NCBI RefSeq assembly: GCF_005503015.1
Contig: NZ_SCOL01000001.1
Coordinates: forward strand, 2,412,325-2,476,324
From: Bacillus sp. E(2018)
Lineage (GTDB): Bacteria > Bacillota > Bacilli > Bacillales > Fictibacillaceae
Reading direction: 5' to 3'
Length of the DNA: 64,000 nucleotides
In this document: one piece after another, positions 34,343 to 43,259 of the stretch
Numbering within the stretch: position 1 is the stretch's first letter
How the letters are laid out: the number at the start of each line of letters is the position of its first letter
Made by a program: the position numbers and the translations under genes
Notes under the pieces: model-generated
What the model was told of the DNA's origin: nothing
Seen by the model: only the letters and a program-made list of their open reading frames with translations
The model's database searches: none

Positions 34343-35122
34343 TCAACCAAATATATCTAGCCAGATCTTAAGCGACGTAGCGATAATCAGTGCTGCTAAG
34401 ATAAATTGAAGAATTTTTGTATTCACTTTTTTACCAAACTGCGCCCCAAGTGGTGAAGCGATCAAACTAGCTACTACCATGATCACCGCTGGCCATAGTA
34501 AAACTTGACCTGTCGTAATCTTACCTACTGTAGCGCCGATTGATGAAATGAACGTAATAGCAAGTGATGTAGCAATCGTCATACGTGTTGGTATCTTTAG
34601 AACGACTAACATGATAGGTACAAGGATAAATGCACCTGCTGCTCCAACGATACCTGCAGCAATACCTACAATAAATGCTAAAACTGCCGCAAGCCATTTA
34701 TTGAACTTCACTTGATCTAAAGGGATGTCATCAATCCCTTTTTTAGGAATCAACATCATAATGGCGGCTAACGTAGCTAACACTGCATAAACGATATTGA
34801 TTTGCCCTTCTGACATGGCTTCTGAGCCAAATCCCCCAATGAAACTTCCCACTAAGATGCTACTACCCATATAGATGATTAGGGTCTTGTTCAGATAACC
34901 GCCTTTACGGTACGCCCAAACGCCACCTATCGTTGCAAAGAATACTTGAACAGCACTGATTCCTGAAACCTCATGAGCAGAATATGCTGTGAAGCCGAGC
35001 ATCGCTGGAATATAGAGAAGCATTGGATACTTGATAATGGATCCACCGATACCTACCATTCCAGATATAAAAGAACCTATAAAGCCAATTAGAAAGATTG
35101 TAATGATGAACCCTAATTCCAT
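34343..35122 (-). CDS. yrkJ: TauE/SafE-family sulfur anion permease (YrkJ-like)
   Basis: 259 residues and about eight spans of the TauE/SafE type, with the duplicated pattern [22 protein letters not shown] near the start and [35 protein letters not shown] at the centre. Family members move sulfite, thiosulfate or organosulfonates. GGGGAGGTGA precedes the ATG. It is the last gene of the CstR operon, 29 bases after yrkE, and so probably exports the oxidised sulfur (sulfite or thiosulfate) made by the upstream enzymes. Confidence 0.87.
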   Translation of the reverse strand: MELGFIITIFLIGFIGSFISGMVGIGGSIIKYPMLLYIPAMLGFTAYSAHEVSGISAVQVFFATIGGVWAYRKGGYLNKTLIIYMGSSILVGSFIGGFGSEAMSEGQINIVYAVLATLAAIMMLIPKKGIDDIPLDQVKFNKWLAAVLAFIVGIAAGIVGAAGAFILVPIMLVVLKIPTRMTIATSLAITFISSIGATVGKITTGQVLLWPAVIMVVASLIASPLGAQFGKKVNTKILQFILAALIIATSLKIWLDIFG

Positions 35123-35151
35123 GACTTCACCTCCCCTAAAACTGATGTTTC

Positions 35152-35634
35152 TTAAATAAACAAGTTGATCTTAGATTCATCTGCATCAGCTAGGTATGAA
35201 GCAACTCCTGCATAATCCAGTCCATCAATTAATTCCTCTTTCGTAATACCCATGACATCCATCGACATGGTACAAGCAACCATCTTAACATCTAAGTCTT
35301 GTGCCATTTCAATTAGTTCTTTTAATGTTACGATGTTTTTCTTCTTCATCGTATATTTCATCATCTTCGCGCCTAAGCCACCATAGTTCATTTTAGAAAT
35401 GCCTAATTTTTCAGGTCCTTGAGGCATCATTTTTGCAAACATCTTATCCATGAATGTTTTCTTAACATTTACGTATTCTTCTTTTCTTAAGATGTTTAAT
35501 CCCCAGAATGTGAAAAACATCGTTACTTGTTTCCCCATTGCTGCTGCACCTGTAGCAATAATAAAACTTGCCATCGCTTTATCAAGGTCACCACTAAATA
35601 CGACCATTGTTGATTTATCTTGTGTTTGTTCCAT
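35152..35634 (-). CDS. yrkE: DsrE/DsrF-like sulfur-relay protein (YrkE-like)
   Basis: 160 residues from the ATG at 35634, after AAAGGAGTG; the open frame extends 11 codons up. DsrE fold: a Rossmann-like start ([38 protein letters not shown]), then [15 protein letters not shown], where the Cys is at the usual persulfide-carrying position. Such proteins pass sulfane sulfur between TusA and other partners. The length equals that which I remember for YrkE. It lies between the TusA gene and the permease, and a CstR-type palindrome is 26 bases upstream of its start. Confidence 0.87.
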   Translation of the reverse strand: MEQTQDKSTMVVFSGDLDKAMASFIIATGAAAMGKQVTMFFTFWGLNILRKEEYVNVKKTFMDKMFAKMMPQGPEKLGISKMNYGGLGAKMMKYTMKKKNIVTLKELIEMAQDLDVKMVACTMSMDVMGITKEELIDGLDYAGVASYLADADESKINLFI

Positions 35635-35659
35635 TAGATAACACTCCTTTTCGAACCAG

Positions 35660-35675
35660 ATACCCATATAGGTAT
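35660..35675. promoter_or_regulatory. CstR-type operator 5 (before yrkE)
   Basis: ATACCCATATAGGTAT, also the inner part of a larger stem (ACCAGATACC/GGTATCTGGT), lies in the 62-base gap between yrkI and yrkE. Confidence 0.65.
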
Positions 35676-35696
35676 CTGGTTTCTCAAATTTTTTTA

Positions 35697-35924
35697 TTAA
35701 CCTTTTTGAATATAAAACGTAAATACGCCGTCCTCTTCTTTATGCTCTAATAGTTCATGACCAGAAGATTTAGACCATGCAGACAGGTCATTAACAGCAC
35801 CCTTATCCGTTGCTAATACTTCTAAGATATCTCCACTTGACAGTGTATCCATCGCTTTCTTTGTTTTCACGATTGGCATTGGGCAAGATAATCCTTTTGT
35901 GTCTAAAGTTTGAGTTACGTTCAT
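35697..35924 (-). CDS. yrkI: TusA-family sulfur carrier (YrkI-like)
   Basis: 75 residues from the ATG at 35924, after TGGAGG; five extra upstream codons lack a site. TusA motif LSCPMPIVKTKKAMD: the Cys of the CPxP motif carries the persulfide. It has the typical beta-alpha-beta-alpha-beta-beta size. It lies 24 bases after yrkH and would carry sulfane sulfur between the rhodaneses and the dioxygenase. Confidence 0.9.
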   Translation of the reverse strand: MNVTQTLDTKGLSCPMPIVKTKKAMDTLSSGDILEVLATDKGAVNDLSAWSKSSGHELLEHKEEDGVFTFYIQKG

Positions 35925-35948
35925 TTGTAAAACCTCCAAATAGTTTTT

Positions 35949-37073
35949 TTATTCAGTGATTGCACAGCGATTTGGTCCAATTTCCATCTCGCGCTGTTCA
36001 TCCGTTGTTGGGTTGATTCTCCCCATGTTCGTTTGACGAATTTCTTGATATGCATTTGGCTGTGGCGGTAAGTTTTCCGTTACAGCTCTTCGAAACTCAT
36101 CTTCATTCTTGATATTTAATCCATCGTTCTTTTCAAAAAGTTCTCCAAGTGGGGCTGAAACCGCACCTTTTTCATCTAGTTCGCTGATCTTTCCAAAGTG
36201 AGCAGGTAACACGACTAGCTCTTTAGAAAGGTTGTTGTATTTGTTATATAGTGAATCGCGTAAATCACTAACCCAGTCTTCTGCTTTACCGGCAAGATCT
36301 GGACGTCCGATTGAATCAACAAATAGAATATCTCCTGAAAGCAAGAATTGTCCGTCAACGATCATAGAAGTACTACCAATCGTATGACCAGGTGTATATA
36401 AAGGTTGAATCTCAATCTTCGTGTTGCCGATCGTAATGTCTTTCCCTTCTTCCAATGCTGCGAACGAGAAAGTTACTTCTTCAGCATCTTTTGGTGGCAA
36501 CCAATACGTTGCACCTGTCTTTTCAGCGAGTTTGCGTCCGCCTGAAATATGATCAGCATGAAGATGTGTATCGATCATGTGCTTGATTTCAAGGTTGTTT
36601 TCTTTTGCAAAGTCTTCATAGGCTTCAATCGTACGAGCAGAATCGATAATTACCGCTTCTCCGTTCGATTCTACAAGGTATGAAAGACATCCCTTACCAA
36701 TACGGTTGAATTGATAGATCGAACCTCCATCTTTCAAATCCCCAAGCTTAACCGGCATCAAATACTCACTCCAAGACTTCATACCACCTTCTAGATAATA
36801 AACGTCTTTTACGCCTGCTTCATCTAGCATCTCAGCTACCATTACAGATGAGCCTTCCTTTGCACAGACAACCAGAACTTCTTCTTTCGGAAGATGCTCT
36901 AACACATCTTCAACACCGTCGAACAGATCAAAATAAGGGCGGTTAATGGATTTGATTTCTTTCCCTTCAATTTTCCAGTCGTAATAATCGCCTTCATTAC
37001 GAACATCTAGAATGAACATACTTCCTTCAACAACTCGTTTTGCCACTTCTTTTGCTGATAATGCTTTTATCAT
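35949..37073 (-). CDS. yrkH: rhodanese / persulfide dioxygenase fusion (YrkH/CstB-like)
   Basis: 374 residues. The N-terminal rhodanese domain (about 1-105) has VVCAKEGSS as its active-site loop with Cys. The metallo-beta-lactamase dioxygenase domain (about 110-350) carries [21 protein letters not shown] and [15 protein letters not shown], with FGKISE later. Persulfide dioxygenases oxidise glutathione- or bacillithiol-persulfide to sulfite; S. aureus CstB fuses dioxygenase, rhodanese and TusA in a different order. The GGGAGGT ribosome site lies inside a CstR-type palindrome (37079-37094). It follows yrkF by 39 bases. Confidence 0.9.
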   Translation of the reverse strand: MIKALSAKEVAKRVVEGSMFILDVRNEGDYYDWKIEGKEIKSINRPYFDLFDGVEDVLEHLPKEEVLVVCAKEGSSVMVAEMLDEAGVKDVYYLEGGMKSWSEYLMPVKLGDLKDGGSIYQFNRIGKGCLSYLVESNGEAVIIDSARTIEAYEDFAKENNLEIKHMIDTHLHADHISGGRKLAEKTGATYWLPPKDAEEVTFSFAALEEGKDITIGNTKIEIQPLYTPGHTIGSTSMIVDGQFLLSGDILFVDSIGRPDLAGKAEDWVSDLRDSLYNKYNNLSKELVVLPAHFGKISELDEKGAVSAPLGELFEKNDGLNIKNEDEFRRAVTENLPPQPNAYQEIRQTNMGRINPTTDEQREMEIGPNRCAITE

Positions 37074-37078
37074 TCGAA

Positions 37079-37094
37079 ATACCTCCCTAGGTAT
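37079..37094. promoter_or_regulatory. CstR-type operator 4 (covers yrkH ribosome site)
   Basis: ATACCTCCCTAGGTAT matches the other operators in its arms. Its centre is CCTCCC, the complement of the yrkH ribosome site, so binding here would block the start region. Confidence 0.55.
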
Positions 37095-37112
37095 ATTTAT
37101 AGTTAAAATTTT

Positions 37113-37679
37113 TTATTCAGTCGGTCCATTCCATTCCACCATACCAGGTAAAACATTTTTTACACGTTGGAACCCATTTTCAGCTAGCATTTGAGCTGCC
37201 ATATCACTTCTTGATCCTGTACGGCAAATAACATGAATCTCTTTGTTTTTATCAAGTGTATCTAATTTACTTTCGAGCTCTCCCAATGGAATTGATATTG
37301 CCCCCGGTATACGTTTGAATTCAAACTCTGCCGGTTCTCTAACATCTAGAAGAACCATATCGTCTTTATCTTCGCTCAAGACTTTTTCTAGTTCTTCGTT
37401 TTGAATCGTATGTTCAAACTTCGCTGCTTCTTTTACTTCACCAGGATTTGATTTTCGTAAATAGTGTTTCAGAACATCTCCATCTTCTTTTGTACCTAAA
37501 TATTGATTTCCTGTGTTTCTTGCCCAGCCTTGAATATCAGCCAATGAGCCTTTATCTGTTGCCTGAACTTCAATAACTTGACCTGCCTCCAGCTGATCCA
37601 TCGCTTTCTTCGTGCGAACGATCGGCAGCGGGCATGATAAACCTTTACAGTCTAAAACGTGATCCACTTTAATACTCAT
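37113..37679 (-). CDS. yrkF: TusA-rhodanese fusion (YrkF-like)
   Basis: 188 residues. The TusA domain (1-75) has LSCPLPIVRTKKAMD. The rhodanese domain (about 95-188) has the active-site loop ICRTGSRSD. This is the same architecture as B. subtilis YrkF and close to S. aureus CstA. It takes sulfur from a persulfide donor and passes it between its two Cys. GGAGGGTTTTAA precedes the ATG. It is the second enzyme gene in the operon, 14 bases after the single-domain rhodanese. Confidence 0.92.
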   Translation of the reverse strand: MSIKVDHVLDCKGLSCPLPIVRTKKAMDQLEAGQVIEVQATDKGSLADIQGWARNTGNQYLGTKEDGDVLKHYLRKSNPGEVKEAAKFEHTIQNEELEKVLSEDKDDMVLLDVREPAEFEFKRIPGAISIPLGELESKLDTLDKNKEIHVICRTGSRSDMAAQMLAENGFQRVKNVLPGMVEWNGPTE

Positions 37680-37693
37680 TTAAAACCCTCCAT

Positions 37694-38002
37694 TTATTTA
37701 ATAGTTGTTTTGCCTTTCCAAGAAAGCATACCGCCTGACATGTTAACCACATTAATTTGGTTTGAAGCTAAAATTGCACATGCTTTTTCGCTTCTTTTAC
37801 CAGAACGGCAAACCATAACATACTCTTTATTCAGATCTAACTCATGAGTTCGTTCAGGGATCTCTCCAAGTGGAATGTGTGTTGCGGTCGGAATCATACC
37901 TTGAGCAACTTCATCGTTTTCCCGAACATCAATGATATTTAATGGATTACCGCTTTCTAATAATTGTTCTACTTCTTTCGCTTCAATCGTCTTAATAGGC
38001 AT
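37694..38002 (-). CDS. single-domain rhodanese
   Basis: 102 residues, one complete rhodanese domain. NIIDVRENDEVAQGMIPTATHIPLGEIPER leads to the active-site loop VCRSGKRS, with the catalytic Cys, and WKGKTT closes the domain. It transfers sulfane sulfur, here presumably to TusA-type partners. GGGAGA precedes the ATG. It is the first structural gene after cstR, with two operator-like palindromes in the gap before it, which suggests that it starts a second transcript. Confidence 0.9.
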   Translation of the reverse strand: MPIKTIEAKEVEQLLESGNPLNIIDVRENDEVAQGMIPTATHIPLGEIPERTHELDLNKEYVMVCRSGKRSEKACAILASNQINVVNMSGGMLSWKGKTTIK

Positions 38003-38033
38003 AATTGATATCTCCCTTCTACAATAAATACTT

Positions 38034-38136
38034 ATACCCGTATAGGTATATAAAATGATAAAAAATATATGATTAACTCCGTACTACACTCTTACTTATT
38101 AAGAAGATTTAACTTCTTTAATACCCATAGGGGTAT
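38034..38136. promoter_or_regulatory. CstR-type operators 2 and 3 (before rhodanese gene)
   Basis: ATACCCGTATAGGTAT (38034-38049) and ATACCCATAGGGGTAT (38121-38136) lie in the 183-base gap between cstR and the rhodanese gene. Known CsoR/CstR sites have the same TACCC-N4-GGGTA form. Confidence 0.75.
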
Positions 38137-38185
38137 AATAAATGATAAAAGGAAATCTGTCAACAGTCTTACTACTGACAGATAT

Positions 38186-38449
38186 TTATCGGCTTTTCAC
38201 TAAAAGTTGTACAGCTTCTTTCACAATATCAGAGTTCATCTCTTCTCCGCTTTCCATTTGTTCACGTAAACACTGTTCAAGGTTGGTGCCTACGATTAAT
38301 CCAATTGTACGGTCAATCGCTGTACGTGATGCGGATAATTGAGTGATAACAGATTTACAATCTTGTTCTTCTTCTAGCATACGCAATACCCCACGTATTT
38401 GCCCCTCAATTCTTTTTAAACGATTTTTCATTTCTTGTGTGTATTCCAT
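38186..38449 (-). CDS. cstR: CstR-type persulfide-sensing repressor (CsoR family)
   Basis: 87 residues, a CsoR/RcnR-like four-helix protein with the usual opening (MKNRLKRIEGQIRGVLRMLEE). Cys31 (DCKSV) and Cys60 (EQCLRE) are at the two conserved positions. The copper-binding His of CsoR, four residues before the second Cys (H-x3-C), is replaced by Asn-Leu-Glu-Gln, so a copper sensor is unlikely and a CstR persulfide sensor is likely. It heads the rhodanese-TusA-dioxygenase operon and matches YrkD in place. AGGTTCTGAA precedes the ATG. Operator 1 is 20 bases upstream. Confidence 0.88.
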   Translation of the reverse strand: MEYTQEMKNRLKRIEGQIRGVLRMLEEEQDCKSVITQLSASRTAIDRTIGLIVGTNLEQCLREQMESGEEMNSDIVKEAVQLLVKSR

Positions 38450-38469
38450 TTCAGAACCTCCTTTTAAAA

Positions 38470-38485
38470 ATACCTATAGGGGTAT
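38470..38485. promoter_or_regulatory. CstR-type operator 1 (before cstR)
   Basis: ATACCTATAGGGGTAT lies 20 bases upstream of the cstR start and suggests autorepression. Confidence 0.7.
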
Positions 38486-38528
38486 GTTACATCCCTTTAA
38501 GATTAATGTCAACTCAAATGAATGAAAT

Positions 38529-38553
38529 GGCTGCAAGTGTATGACTTGCAGCC
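38529..38553 (-). terminator. hairpin after pgcA
   Basis: Perfect 10-bp arms GGCTGCAAGT/ACTTGCAGCC around a 5-base loop, 11 bases past the pgcA stop. The T-run is interrupted, so it is only a moderate terminator. Confidence 0.65.
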
Positions 38554-38563
38554 TCTATTCTAG

Positions 38564-40312
38564 TTATTGTGCCACTTTTTGCATTCTTTCATGAACCAAA
38601 TCCATCACTGATTGTTTTAAGTTCACTAATGCTTCATCAGCATTCTTGTGTGAATCTGCTGTAACACCAAAATAAAACTTTACTTTCGGTTCAGTTCCTG
38701 ATGGTCTTACGCAGAACCAAGAACCATCTTCTAATTGATATTTAAGCACATTTGATTTAGGAAGATGGATGTCACTCTTTTCATCTTTCACTACATCGTA
38801 TTGGACGCTCGCCTTGTAGTCTTCAGAAACCACTAATTTTTGTCCATTCACTTCAAGCGGCATTTCAGCTCTAAAGCCTGCTAATAAGTTTTCGATCTGT
38901 TCTGCTCCAGATTTACCTTTTAATGTTAGGGACTCGAGACCTTCCTTATAAAAACCGTGCTTTTTGTAAACATCATCTAAAGCATCAAAAAGTGTTTTTC
39001 CTTGTTTCTTATAATAAGCAGCCATTTCAGCTCCCATCAAACAAGCCTGAACTGCGTCTTTGTCACGCACAAAATCTCCGATCAAAGAACCGTAGCTTTC
39101 TTCATAACCGAAAATGAACGTATGTTTCCCGCTTTTTTCGTATTCCTTAATCTTTTCGCCGATGAACTTAAAGCCTGTAAGGGTATCTTCACACGTTAGA
39201 CCATAAGACTCTGCGATTACTCGACCAAGTTCTGAAGTTACGATCGTTTTGAAGATGATCCCTTTTGAACATAAACTGCCTTTCTCTTCACGTTGTGAAA
39301 GAATATATTCAATCATGAGTGCACCAGTCTGGTTACCTGTAAGGATTTCGTATTCACCTTTACTGTTCTTAGCTGCGATTCCTACTCGGTCCGCATCAGG
39401 GTCAGTTGCCATCAAAATATCTGCGTCAGTTTCTTGTCCGTACTTAATTGCCAATTCAAAGGCAGCATGTTCTTCCGGATTTGGGGACTTCACCGTTGAA
39501 AAATTAGCATCAGGCTGTTCTTGTTCTTTTACAACCGTAACATTCGTAAATCCTAGCTGTTGAAGTCCTTCTCTAACCGGAATATTCGCTGTTCCGTGAA
39601 GAGGAGTGAAAACGATGCTTAAGTCATGCATCTCTTTGATTACTTCACGGTTTAAACTAATCTTTATTAGTTGATCCATGTAAGCTTTGTCGATTTCTTC
39701 ACCAACAACTTGGATCAATCCTTCGCTTTTGAGTTCTTCTTCAGATCTCACTGCGATAGAAAGTTCATCATCAACGGCATTTACTTTTCCAATCACTTCA
39801 TCAGCTTCTTTTGGCGGAAGCTGGCCGCCATCTGGACCATATACTTTGTACCCGTTGTATTCTGGTGGGTTATGGCTTGCTGTGATAACAATTCCGGAAT
39901 AAGCTTTTAAGTATCTAACCGCAAAAGATAACTCAGGTGTCGGTCTCAAGCTTTCGAACACATAAGCTTGAATACCTTGAGAGGCTAATGTTTTCGCCGC
40001 TTCCATCGCAAACTCTGGTGATAGATGACGTGAATCGTATGCAATCGCAACACCGCGTTTTTTCGCTTTCTCACCTTGCTCTTCGATAAAATGAGCCAAG
40101 CCTAAAGAAGCTTTTCGAACCGTGTACGTGTTCATTCGATTTGTACCAGGTCCTATTTCTCCACGCATACCGCCTGTGCCAAATTCTAAATTTTTATAAA
40201 AGCAGTCTTCAAGCGCTGTCCTGTTTTCCTTGATTTCCTCTAATGCAGCCTTTAATGGTTGTTCGAGTTCTTCGTTCCCTACCCATTTCTCGTATGTTGT
40301 CTCCCAGGACAT
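38564..40312 (-). CDS. pgcA: alpha-phosphoglucomutase
   Basis: 582 residues, almost the length of B. subtilis PgcA. The catalytic serine loop is [12 protein letters not shown] with Ser146. The metal loop is [11 protein letters not shown]. The sugar-specificity loop is GYEESYG. The phosphate-binding loop [14 protein letters not shown] is near the C-terminus. It interconverts glucose 6-phosphate and glucose 1-phosphate for UDP-glucose, teichoic acid and glycolipid synthesis. AAGGAGG precedes the ATG. It stands alone, with hairpins at its end. Confidence 0.95.
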   Translation of the reverse strand: MSWETTYEKWVGNEELEQPLKAALEEIKENRTALEDCFYKNLEFGTGGMRGEIGPGTNRMNTYTVRKASLGLAHFIEEQGEKAKKRGVAIAYDSRHLSPEFAMEAAKTLASQGIQAYVFESLRPTPELSFAVRYLKAYSGIVITASHNPPEYNGYKVYGPDGGQLPPKEADEVIGKVNAVDDELSIAVRSEEELKSEGLIQVVGEEIDKAYMDQLIKISLNREVIKEMHDLSIVFTPLHGTANIPVREGLQQLGFTNVTVVKEQEQPDANFSTVKSPNPEEHAAFELAIKYGQETDADILMATDPDADRVGIAAKNSKGEYEILTGNQTGALMIEYILSQREEKGSLCSKGIIFKTIVTSELGRVIAESYGLTCEDTLTGFKFIGEKIKEYEKSGKHTFIFGYEESYGSLIGDFVRDKDAVQACLMGAEMAAYYKKQGKTLFDALDDVYKKHGFYKEGLESLTLKGKSGAEQIENLLAGFRAEMPLEVNGQKLVVSEDYKASVQYDVVKDEKSDIHLPKSNVLKYQLEDGSWFCVRPSGTEPKVKFYFGVTADSHKNADEALVNLKQSVMDLVHERMQKVAQ

Positions 40313-40501
40313 AGTACTGCCTCCTTATGTTCTATAAAATGAATGTTAATTGTTTTTTTGTTAGTTTCGATATGAATCGAGTTTTTCCTGCCCTATCTAT
40401 TAAATACGGCCTTTATTATACCGCTTTCAGCACAAAAAATAAAATCACTAAAAAAGTTCTCTCACACAATGACAATGTTCGTGATATTTCCCGAGAAATA
40501 G

Positions 40502-40533
40502 AAAAAAAGCGGCAAGCTATCTAGCTTACCGCT
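40502..40533 (-). terminator. terminator of yhcX
   Basis: AGCGG(T/C)AAGCTA arms around a 2-base loop, with seven Ts on the minus strand, ten bases past the yhcX stop. Confidence 0.85.
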
Positions 40534-40542
40534 CTCGTCGTC

Positions 40543-42093
40543 TTATTTGCTTTTATCTTTTTGAACAACACTATACAAATCTAGCCTTCTATCTCTAAGA
40601 AGGGTTACACTTCCTGTTTTACGTTGTCTTCTTAAAATTTCTAAATCCACATCACCTACTACAACTGTTTCAATATTCGGGTGACATTCCCCAACGATTC
40701 CGTCTCTCGGGAACGAAAAGTCAGAAGGAGTAAAGATACCAGACTGAGCATACTGGATATCCATGTTCTCCACTTGTGATAGGTTTCCAACAGTACCTGC
40801 GATTGCTGTATAGATCTCATTTTCAATCGCACGTGCTTGCGAACAATATCGAACGCGCAGATAGCCTTGACGATCTTCCGTACAGAAAGGTGTGAAGATG
40901 ATCTTCGCCCCTTGATCGGTAACGATACGTGAAAGTTCAGGGAACTCGATATCATAGCAGATTAGAATTGCAACTTTTCCGCAATCTGTATCAAATACTT
41001 GTACTTTATCACCAGCTGTAATTCCCCACCATTTTCGTTCGTTCGGTGTGATATGAATTTTATATTGTTTATCAATTGTTCCATCTCTTCGGAACAGATA
41101 GGCAACGTTGTAGATATCTCCGTCTTCTTCAACAAAGTGGGAGCCACCTATGATGTTCACATTGTAACGAACTGCAAGATTCGTAAACAGTTCGATATAT
41201 TGCTCTGTGAATTCTGTTAGCTTACGGATGGCTAAGCTTGGACTCTTCTCCTCACAGAACGACAACAGTTGAGTAGTAAGAAGCTCTGGGAACACAGCGA
41301 AATCTGATCCTTGATCAGAGGCAACATCTGTATAATATTCAACCTGTGTCGCAAAATCTTCGAAAGAACTTATGGTTTTCATCATATATTGAATCGTCGT
41401 GATTCGAACAGGCTCACTCGTTTTAAAATACTTTTTCGTTTTGTTAGGAATGTAATCAACATTGTTCCATTCCATTAAGGTCGCATATGCGTTTGATTGT
41501 TTATCATCAGGCAGATAGCTCTTGTTTAAACGCATTACAGTGAAACCGTTCATCAATTGAAAGGTTAAGACAGGATCGTAAATATTGTGCTGAATGACTT
41601 CTCTAACATATTCTCGAGGCGTCATTTCCTTTGAATGCTTATGGTAGTTTGGAATTCTACCGCCTAGAATAATACTTTTTAAATTCTTTTGTTCAGCTAG
41701 TTCTTTACGTGCTTCGTATAAACGAGCACCGATTTTCATTCGTCGGTATTCTGGGTGGACCATCACTTCGATACCATATAAGTTAAAACCTTCTGGATCA
41801 TGGTTCGTAATGTAGCCTTTATCTGTGATTTCATCCCACGTATGCTTATCATCATACTCATCAAAGTTAACCATTAAGCTTGAGCAGCTTCCAACAATCT
41901 TTCCTTCATACGTTACACAAAATTGGCCTTCCGGGAAGATGCGAAGATGGCTTTCTAACTGCTCTCGTTCCCAAGGTTCCATGTTTCCTGGAAAACAGAT
42001 TTGTTGAAGTTCTAAGATCTCTTCAATATCTTCAAACTCAATATTGCGTAGTTCTATTTTTTTCTCGAATTTCGAAACATCGATTTCACTCAT
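40543..42093 (-). CDS. yhcX: GNAT acetyltransferase / nitrilase-family hydrolase fusion (YhcX)
   Basis: 516 residues from the ATG at 42093, 8 bases after AGAGGAG; a GTG upstream lies within the site. Residues about 10-200 form a GNAT domain (YGIEVMVHPEYRRMKIGARLYEARKEL). Residues about 220-505 form a carbon-nitrogen hydrolase with the Glu-Lys-Cys triad visible: the Glu in FAVFPELLT, the Lys in HITPNERKWWG and the Cys in AILICYDIEFPEL. This architecture and length match YhcX. The substrate is unknown; an amidase acting on a modified metabolite is likely. The VOC and YhcW-like genes precede it on the same strand. Confidence 0.9.
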   Translation of the reverse strand: MSEIDVSKFEKKIELRNIEFEDIEEILELQQICFPGNMEPWEREQLESHLRIFPEGQFCVTYEGKIVGSCSSLMVNFDEYDDKHTWDEITDKGYITNHDPEGFNLYGIEVMVHPEYRRMKIGARLYEARKELAEQKNLKSIILGGRIPNYHKHSKEMTPREYVREVIQHNIYDPVLTFQLMNGFTVMRLNKSYLPDDKQSNAYATLMEWNNVDYIPNKTKKYFKTSEPVRITTIQYMMKTISSFEDFATQVEYYTDVASDQGSDFAVFPELLTTQLLSFCEEKSPSLAIRKLTEFTEQYIELFTNLAVRYNVNIIGGSHFVEEDGDIYNVAYLFRRDGTIDKQYKIHITPNERKWWGITAGDKVQVFDTDCGKVAILICYDIEFPELSRIVTDQGAKIIFTPFCTEDRQGYLRVRYCSQARAIENEIYTAIAGTVGNLSQVENMDIQYAQSGIFTPSDFSFPRDGIVGECHPNIETVVVGDVDLEILRRQRKTGSVTLLRDRRLDLYSVVQKDKSK

Positions 42094-42124
42094 GTTATCC
42101 ACTCCTCTAACTTGCTTGCATAAC

Positions 42125-42520
42125 TTACTTCCAATTCTTCATCCGTTCCTCGAGACTACCTGTGAAAAATTCGATTTCATTACCATCCGGGTCGTTAAAG
42201 CTAATTGTGTCCCCTCCGCCTCTTGCCATCGGGCCCCTCGTGATTTCAATGTTGTGTTCACGCAGCAAGAGAACCGCTTTAGGAAAATGTTCTTTAGAAA
42301 CAGTAAATGCAAAATGATCGACACCTATTTGATTTCTATCCATAGGTTTTGCATCTTTTATTTCTAACAAACACAGCCACACACCCCCGACATCTAAGTA
42401 TATATCTGTATTCCCTTTATGAACGATTTTAGCACCTAGTACATTCATATAAAATGTTACGGATTTCTCTAAGTTAGAAACTCTGATGGTGATGTGATTT
42501 ATGCCGTTAACTTTAAACAT
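42125..42520 (-). CDS. VOC-family protein, FosB-like
   Basis: 131 residues, two VOC modules. NHITIRVSNLEKSVTFYMNVLGAKI, VDHFAFTVS and DPDGNEIEFFTGSLEERMKNW are close to the pattern of FosB thiol transferases, with candidate metal ligands at His9, the His of VDHF and the Glu of IEFF. The Lys/Arg phosphonate-binding residues of true FosB are not clearly present, so a glyoxalase-like role is equally possible. It starts 5 bases after the yhcW-like gene, with only a weak ribosome site, which suggests translational coupling. Confidence 0.75.
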   Translation of the reverse strand: MFKVNGINHITIRVSNLEKSVTFYMNVLGAKIVHKGNTDIYLDVGGVWLCLLEIKDAKPMDRNQIGVDHFAFTVSKEHFPKAVLLLREHNIEITRGPMARGGGDTISFNDPDGNEIEFFTGSLEERMKNWK

Positions 42521-42525
42521 ATTCT

Positions 42526-43185
42526 TTATTTATTCTCTGCCTGTTTAATAAGTGAAGCGAGGCTCAACTCTGCTAAGGATTCCATCTGATGATCAACATC
42601 GTTAAAAGTCATATGTTTTGTAACGGGGTTGGGGATGGCTACACAATATAGTCCTGCTTTTTTAGCTGCCATTGATCCATTTACAGAGTCTTCAAACGCG
42701 ATGGCTTCGTGAGGTTTTATATCTAAGGCTTTAACCGCTTCAAGATAAAGAGCAGGATCAGGTTTAACTCTTTCGACATCATCTGCTGTTTTAATCACTT
42801 CGAAATGATGCTTCAATCCGATTCTCCCTAAATGCTCTTCTACCCATTTTCGCGAAGAACTTGATGCAAGACCAATCTTTAATCCGAGTTCTTTTGCAGC
42901 TTCAAGGTAAGCAAGAATTCCAGGAAGTTCCCGTTGTTCCGATATTAAGGCAAGTGCACGTTCTGTCTTTTTTGCTCGCAGCACTTCATGATCAAGCTTT
43001 TGATCAATCTGTCTCTCTAAATATTCGTAAGGATTAAAAGCAGAATGGGTACCAATACATTCTCCCCAGACTTCGAGCGGCAGATCACTTCCATGTTCCT
43101 GATACAACTCTTGAAAAGCGTTATAATGCTGCGTTTCCGTATCTAGAATCGTTCCATCAAAGTCAAACACCAATGCCTTAATCAC
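42526..43185 (-). CDS. yhcW: HAD-family hydrolase, beta-phosphoglucomutase-like (YhcW)
   Basis: 219 residues from GTG at 43185. The HAD motifs are FDFDGTILDTE (nucleophile Asp and acid Asp), LASSSSRKWV, KPDPALYLEA with the Lys, and AFEDSVNGSMAAKKAGL with the acidic pair. The cap domain is the all-helical C1 type. Length and neighbourhood next to yhcX fit B. subtilis YhcW. By family it is a sugar-phosphate or nucleotide phosphatase. The ribosome site is weak (GGGGCTGGT). Confidence 0.87.
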   Translation of the reverse strand: MIKALVFDFDGTILDTETQHYNAFQELYQEHGSDLPLEVWGECIGTHSAFNPYEYLERQIDQKLDHEVLRAKKTERALALISEQRELPGILAYLEAAKELGLKIGLASSSSRKWVEEHLGRIGLKHHFEVIKTADDVERVKPDPALYLEAVKALDIKPHEAIAFEDSVNGSMAAKKAGLYCVAIPNPVTKHMTFNDVDHQMESLAELSLASLIKQAENK

Positions 43186-43259
43186 GATTTACCAGCCCCA
43201 TCTTAAGCGTTTTATACTATTTTCTTGTATTTTTCTAAAAGACGCAAGAAAACCGATTA

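Noticed and set aside
40327..40524. 65-codon plus-strand ORF before pgcA
   Set aside because: No ribosome site, odd composition, and it overlaps the pgcA promoter region and the yhcX terminator; treated as non-coding.
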